A stretch of DNA of 24,974 nucleotides from JAALLB01 sp964502215 (GTDB lineage: Bacteria; Pseudomonadota; Alphaproteobacteria; Rhizobiales; Rhizobiaceae), in the NCBI GenBank assembly GCA_964502215.1, contig CAZCUN010000049.1:1-24974 (forward strand), in the 5' to 3' direction. Position numbers and translations under genes: made by a program. Below are positions 21,534 through 24,974 of this stretch, piece by piece. The notes below the pieces were generated by a model. The model made no database searches, had not been told where the DNA came from, and was given only the letters and a program-made list of their open reading frames with translations. Positions within the stretch are counted from its first letter, which is position 1; each line of letters starts with the position of its first letter.

Positions 21534-22964
21534 ATGACAAAAACGATTGTATGGTTCAGACAGGATTTACGCCTTTGTGATAATCATGCGCTTTTTAATG
21601 CTTGTAAAAATGGCGAAATAATTCCACTTTTTGTCCTTGATGATCATGACAGAGAACTGGGGGGCGCTTCTAAATGGTGGCTGCACCATAGTTTAAAGAA
21701 GCTAGCAACAAGCCTTGGTGGCCTAGTACTACGCAAAGGTGATCCACTAAGTATATTGCAAAGCTTAGTCCAAGAAACAAATGCTGATGCGGTTTACTGG
21801 AACCGTGGCTATGAACCTCACATTGTACAGCGTGACACAGAGATAAAATCCACATTAAGCCACGATGAATTTGATGTGCAAAGTTTTCATGGCTCAGTCG
21901 TTCGCGAACCATGGGAAATCGAAACAGGCTCTGGTGGCCCTTACAAAGTCTATACGCCGTTTTGGAAAGCGAACCTAAAAAAAGGACTTCCTGAACCCAT
22001 TCATGCACCAACGACAATACAATTGGCTTCACTTGATGGCTTAGGAGAAGCGCTTGAGGATTGGGCGTTACTGCCAAACAACCCAAACTGGGCAAAAGAC
22101 TGGGAGGCGCTTTGGGCACCTGGCGAAGTGGGTGCGAACAAACGCTTAGATGAATTCTTACAAGAAGACATCAAAGGCTATGGTGAGTTACGAAACCGCC
22201 CTGATCTACCCAATATTTCACGCCTGTCTCCACACATCCATTTTGGTGAAGTTTCACCCAGACAAATCGTTGAAAAATCTTATGCACGTAAATCTGGAAT
22301 TCCTGACTATGAAAGCGACATCGATAAATTCGTAGCAGAAGTTGGCTGGCGTGATTTTGCCAATCATTTACTCTTTAACTTCCCAGAAATTCCAACAAAA
22401 AACTGGAAACCAGCCTTTGATGATTATCCATGGCGCGAAAGTGATACAGATTTAAAGGCTTGGCAAAAAGGCATGACGGGTTATCCGATGGTGGATGCGG
22501 GTATGCGGGAACTATGGCACACTGGCTATATGCATAACCGCATCAGAATGTTGGTGGGTAGTTTTCTAGTCAAGCACCTGCAATTACACTGGTCACATGG
22601 TGAAGCGTGGTTCTGGGATACTCTATTAGATGCTGACTTAGCGAATAACACCTCAAGCTGGCAGTGGATATCAGGCTCAGGTGCAGATGCAGCGCCCTAC
22701 TTTCGTATCTTTAATCCAATAAGCCAAGGCCCAAAGTTTGACCCAAGGGGAGAATATATTCGCAAATGGTGCCCTGAATTAAGCGATTTACCAAACAATT
22801 TGATTCATCGACCACACGAAGCAACCGCTATGGAGCTTCGTGCAGCAGGAGTTGAGTTAGGAAAAACCTATCCTGCTCCAATGGTTGACCATAAACAGGC
22901 ACGTGAGGCAGCTTTAGCAGGATATGAAGCAGTAAAATTTGCACAAGCTAAGAAAACTGCTTGA
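21534..22964 (+). CDS. phrB: class I deoxyribodipyrimidine (CPD) photolyase
   Basis: Light-driven repair of cyclobutane pyrimidine dimers. The 476-aa length is close to the E. coli enzyme (472). The N-terminal alpha/beta antenna domain starts WFRQDLRLCDNHAL. The FAD domain has VGWRDFANHLL (270-280), TGYPMVDAGMREL (315-327), GYMHNRIRM (331-339) and DADLANNTSSWQW with the active-site Asn N372. The electron-transfer triad is intact at W300, W353 and W376, with spacing equal to E. coli W306, W359 and W382. The ATG lies 3 nt after the dehydrogenase stop, so it is the last gene of this transcription unit, an unusual partner for catabolic genes. An own internal promoter is not visible. Confidence 0.95.
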   Translation: MTKTIVWFRQDLRLCDNHALFNACKNGEIIPLFVLDDHDRELGGASKWWLHHSLKKLATSLGGLVLRKGDPLSILQSLVQETNADAVYWNRGYEPHIVQRDTEIKSTLSHDEFDVQSFHGSVVREPWEIETGSGGPYKVYTPFWKANLKKGLPEPIHAPTTIQLASLDGLGEALEDWALLPNNPNWAKDWEALWAPGEVGANKRLDEFLQEDIKGYGELRNRPDLPNISRLSPHIHFGEVSPRQIVEKSYARKSGIPDYESDIDKFVAEVGWRDFANHLLFNFPEIPTKNWKPAFDDYPWRESDTDLKAWQKGMTGYPMVDAGMRELWHTGYMHNRIRMLVGSFLVKHLQLHWSHGEAWFWDTLLDADLANNTSSWQWISGSGADAAPYFRIFNPISQGPKFDPRGEYIRKWCPELSDLPNNLIHRPHEATAMELRAAGVELGKTYPAPMVDHKQAREAALAGYEAVKFAQAKKTA

Positions 22965-23011
22965 TTGTTTAAGCCAGCTAAGTTAGCCAATGGTTTAACC
23001 AATTCATATTC

Positions 23012-23097
23012 GCGGGTATGGCGGAATTGGTAGACGCAAGGGACTTAAAATCCCTCGGCCCTAGGCCGTCCCGGTTCGAGTCCGGGTACCCGCACCA
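23012..23097 (+). tRNA. tRNA-Leu (anticodon UAA)
   Basis: Acceptor stem GCGGGTA (23012-23018) pairs with TACCCGC (23087-23093), followed by A and an encoded CCA (23095-23097). The anticodon arm AGGGA-CTTAAAA-TCCCT has anticodon TAA at 23046-23048. A class II variable arm (CGGCCCTAGGCCG) and the T arm CCGGTTCGAGTCCGG are present. The tRNA is intact, so insertion of the neighbouring element preserved its function. Confidence 0.97.
23045..23097. other. inferred attachment-site region in the 3' half of tRNA-Leu
   Basis: The integrase reading frame passes from element DNA into this segment on the opposite strand, and the intact tRNA with encoded CCA abuts the integrase. This is the position at which integrated elements rebuild a tRNA 3' end. 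The second copy of the repeat would lie beyond the right edge, so the core cannot be delimited here. Confidence 0.4.
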
Positions 23098-24682
23098 TAT
23101 CGGACTTGTCAGTCTGAATATCCTTTAACACATTGAAAAGCATAGCTGTTTCTTGGGTTCGATAACCCTTATTACGGCAGTATGCTATGCGGCCTGTAAA
23201 TGCCAGTCTAAGTAGAGTTCTGCGCTCAATGATATTATTAGAAGCCCATAGTTTCCAAGGGCTTAGCAGAAATTCAAGCGAGGTTCGATAAATTTCCTCA
23301 AAGGGCTTCAAAGGTTGGCCGGATTTAACCGCCTTTTCTACCAAAACAAGTTTGTTTTCTTCGATTCTCTGAATTTCACCTTCATAAGCAGTAATGAGTG
23401 TTGGTGAAGTTGTAGAAAGTAATCTGCTCATAACTTGCGAGGCTTTATCTTCTAACTTGTCGATCTCTGAATTAATTTTGCAAGTAATTGCTTTGACCTT
23501 TGCCCTGCGGTCTTCCCACAAATCTTCCAACATTGAGCGAAGAACTTGGAATGCTTCTTGTGCGGGTTGTATACCGTGCAGGAGCGCTTCGAAGTCTTCT
23601 TCTATAATATCCTTGCGAATATTCTTTCGATAGCTCTCACATCCTTTGGTTTGGCAAAAATAGTAACCATACATGCCGCCTTTACTACCTTTAGACCAGC
23701 TTGCTGTCATTGGACGATCGCAGTCACAACATTTTACAAAACCACGTAATGGAAAATCAGAGCTTGTATCCTTGCGGATCGGCGCTTTTTTATTGCTTGG
23801 ATCATTCGCACGACCCAAACGCTTGTTTTGATTGATCTGCCATGTTTCAAGACTGATTAATGGCTCATGCTTTGCGGGTTGAAGGTGAATGTTCCATGGT
23901 TCATAAGTAATGTAACCAGCATATAAAGTCCGTGATAGAAGATCGCCGATACGAGATAAATGCACCTCGCCTTTTTTGTTTTTTGGATAGGCAAGCTGAT
24001 TGTCTAAAAAGCGTTTTACTTCTGACGGACTATCAAACCGACCAGCAGCATAACCTTCCAGAGCTTCTGCAATAATGGAAGCTACAGGTTCATCCCTGAC
24101 TAATAATTTTCCATGCTCTTTTGTTTTCTCAAACTTATATCCTAGCGGGGTCTGAAATACCCAATAACCATTTTGCACTCGTGCACGCATACGGTTTTTA
24201 GTTTGCTCGCCGTTTTTCTGGCGATGATGTTGTGCAACAGATGCCAGAAGGTTCTCAACAAGAATGGAATCTGAATCCTCACCAAACTCAATTGACGGAC
24301 TTTCAAGCTTTCCACCTGCATCATTCAAAGATGATCGCAATTGAAGATGTGCTTCAAGTCCCCGCGCAAGGCGACTGATATCATCGATAATTACAATAAA
24401 ATTTTGGTTTTGATGTTTTTTAAGAAAAGCAATCATTGTCAACATACCGGGACGGTCAATTAGACCACCAGATACGCCTTTGTCGCAAAACACCTCCACA
24501 ACATCATAATGCTTGTATTTAGCATACTCCCTGCACCGTGTTTCCTGCGAAGCAAGGCCATCCCCTTCTCTCACCTGTTTGATGTCAGACACGCGGGTAT
24601 AGATAACTGCCTTTTGCAAAGCATCAGGCAATTGCGTAACTTTATCTGAGGTATTGTTTTGAGAAGTAGATATATCGACCAT
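23045..24682 (-). CDS. large serine recombinase (integrase) whose C terminus is read from antisense tRNA-Leu
   Basis: Site-specific recombinase of the resolvase/invertase superfamily. The catalytic domain starts AVIYTRVSDIKQ with nucleophile S32, followed by GLASQETRCREYA, FCDKGVSGGLIDRPGM and the Arg-bearing DDISRLARGLE (100-110). A recombinase domain (about 175-290) and a zinc ribbon follow: C318-x2-C321 and C343-x4-C348. After that comes a probable coiled coil (about 385-455), as in phage-type serine integrases. The last residues, VRVPGLEPGRPRAEGF, are the antisense translation of the tRNA-Leu 3' half, and the stop TAA at 23047-23045 is the complement of tRNA positions 33-35. The native C terminus before insertion may therefore differ. 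The ATG at 24682 is the first start; its ribosome-binding site is weak. Confidence 0.92.
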   Translation of the reverse strand: MVDISTSQNNTSDKVTQLPDALQKAVIYTRVSDIKQVREGDGLASQETRCREYAKYKHYDVVEVFCDKGVSGGLIDRPGMLTMIAFLKKHQNQNFIVIIDDISRLARGLEAHLQLRSSLNDAGGKLESPSIEFGEDSDSILVENLLASVAQHHRQKNGEQTKNRMRARVQNGYWVFQTPLGYKFEKTKEHGKLLVRDEPVASIIAEALEGYAAGRFDSPSEVKRFLDNQLAYPKNKKGEVHLSRIGDLLSRTLYAGYITYEPWNIHLQPAKHEPLISLETWQINQNKRLGRANDPSNKKAPIRKDTSSDFPLRGFVKCCDCDRPMTASWSKGSKGGMYGYYFCQTKGCESYRKNIRKDIIEEDFEALLHGIQPAQEAFQVLRSMLEDLWEDRRAKVKAITCKINSEIDKLEDKASQVMSRLLSTTSPTLITAYEGEIQRIEENKLVLVEKAVKSGQPLKPFEEIYRTSLEFLLSPWKLWASNNIIERRTLLRLAFTGRIAYCRNKGYRTQETAMLFNVLKDIQTDKSDMVRVPGLEPGRPRAEGF

Positions 24683-24764
24683 AGCTTATCTTATTGTTGT
24701 GATTTGTGGAATGAATATGGCTCGGCATTTTATCTCTTTAGATTTTATCAACAAAGAGCCAAGC

Positions 24765-24923
24765 TTAAATTGCTTTATTTTTGTCATCTGATTCTATCAG
24801 ATTAGATTCTTTCAATGCAACCTTTTGCAATGATTTCATCTCAACCTGTTGTGCAGGATGAACGCCAAACTCATGATCAATGATACCTTCGCAAAACTGC
24901 CATGCAGCTTTTAGAAAAACATG
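24765..24923 (-). pseudogene. 3' fragment of a coding sequence upstream of the integrase
   Basis: A minus-strand frame bounded by a TGA at 24926-24924 and a TAA at 24767-24765 encodes about 52 codons that read like real protein (LKAAWQFCEGIIDHEFGVH, then AQQVEMKSLQKVALKES). It has no start codon before an internal ATG about 24 codons from the end, and the upstream sequence in this frame is stopped. I infer the C-terminal remnant of a gene broken by a frameshift or nonsense change. The family is not recognised. Confidence 0.35.
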
Positions 24924-24974
24924 TCAATCGCATACTAAAAAGGGTCCATATCGCGGCGTAACAATGGGCCATTT

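Larger units (their letters stand above)
23045..24974. mobile_element. left end of an integrated element at tRNA-Leu(UAA) (continues beyond the window)
   Basis: The evidence is the tRNA-adjacent large serine recombinase reading toward the tRNA, plus a broken reading frame upstream of it. Cargo, right end and type (genomic island, ICE or prophage) are not visible. Confidence 0.6.

Noticed and set aside
23045..23097. VRVPGLEPG-type peptide as a genuine protein domain
   Set aside because: This string is the well-known antisense translation of a tRNA 3' half; it is reported only as part of the integrase read-through.
1..24974. CRISPR array, toxin-antitoxin pair or classical defence system
   Set aside because: No regularly spaced repeats and no recognisable Cas, toxin or defence genes were seen in the window.

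Overview
The window reads as the chromosome of an AT-rich alphaproteobacterium, most likely a marine member of the Hyphomicrobiales (Rhizobiales). Grounds: a full-length CckA hybrid kinase, a rhizobial-type DksA that keeps one of the four zinc cysteines, a folP-folB-folK operon, a Tat-exported TRAP binding protein of the TakP/FcbT type, and paired GANTC (CcrM) sites in front of cckA. The taxonomic call is inference; no rRNA or species marker is present.

Layout. 1-3102: trigger factor (tig) and an aldehyde dehydrogenase, both on the minus strand. 3103-6254: an AT-rich intergenic stretch, a small lipoprotein, then a tightly coupled pair made of a four-TM protein with a long helical middle and a membrane-anchored ClpP-fold protein of the COG3904 type; two dyad-symmetric sites precede these genes. 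6258-11572: an isoprenylcysteine-methyltransferase-like protein overlapping or abutting the end of cckA, cckA itself, a divergent FliO-like membrane protein, dksA with a clear sigma70 promoter, and a SixA-like phosphohistidine phosphatase. 11647-13872: a secreted small protein of unknown function and the folate operon folP-folB-folK. 13975-14080: a candidate small RNA with two hairpins.

14122-22964 is a divergently arranged catabolic-looking locus. An Asp/Glu racemase-superfamily enzyme with two cysteines and a RidA protein read leftward. A TRAP transporter (dctP, dctQ, dctM), an amidase-signature hydrolase, a four-TM protein of unknown function, a D-2-hydroxyacid dehydrogenase and a class I CPD photolyase read rightward. 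The divergent promoter region carries several inverted repeats, and a terminator-like hairpin sits between dctP and dctQ. A coherent reading is uptake of a small carboxylate bearing an amide or imide, hydrolysis, stereochemical or cis/trans isomerisation, clearance of an enamine/imine, and reduction of a 2-oxoacid. The substrate is unknown and no regulator lies in the window.

23012-24974: tRNA-Leu(UAA) followed directly by the left end of an integrated element. Its large serine recombinase reads toward the tRNA, and its reading frame runs through the 3' half of the tRNA gene on the opposite strand. The last ~17 codons and the stop codon are therefore antisense tRNA sequence. The rest of the element lies beyond the right edge.
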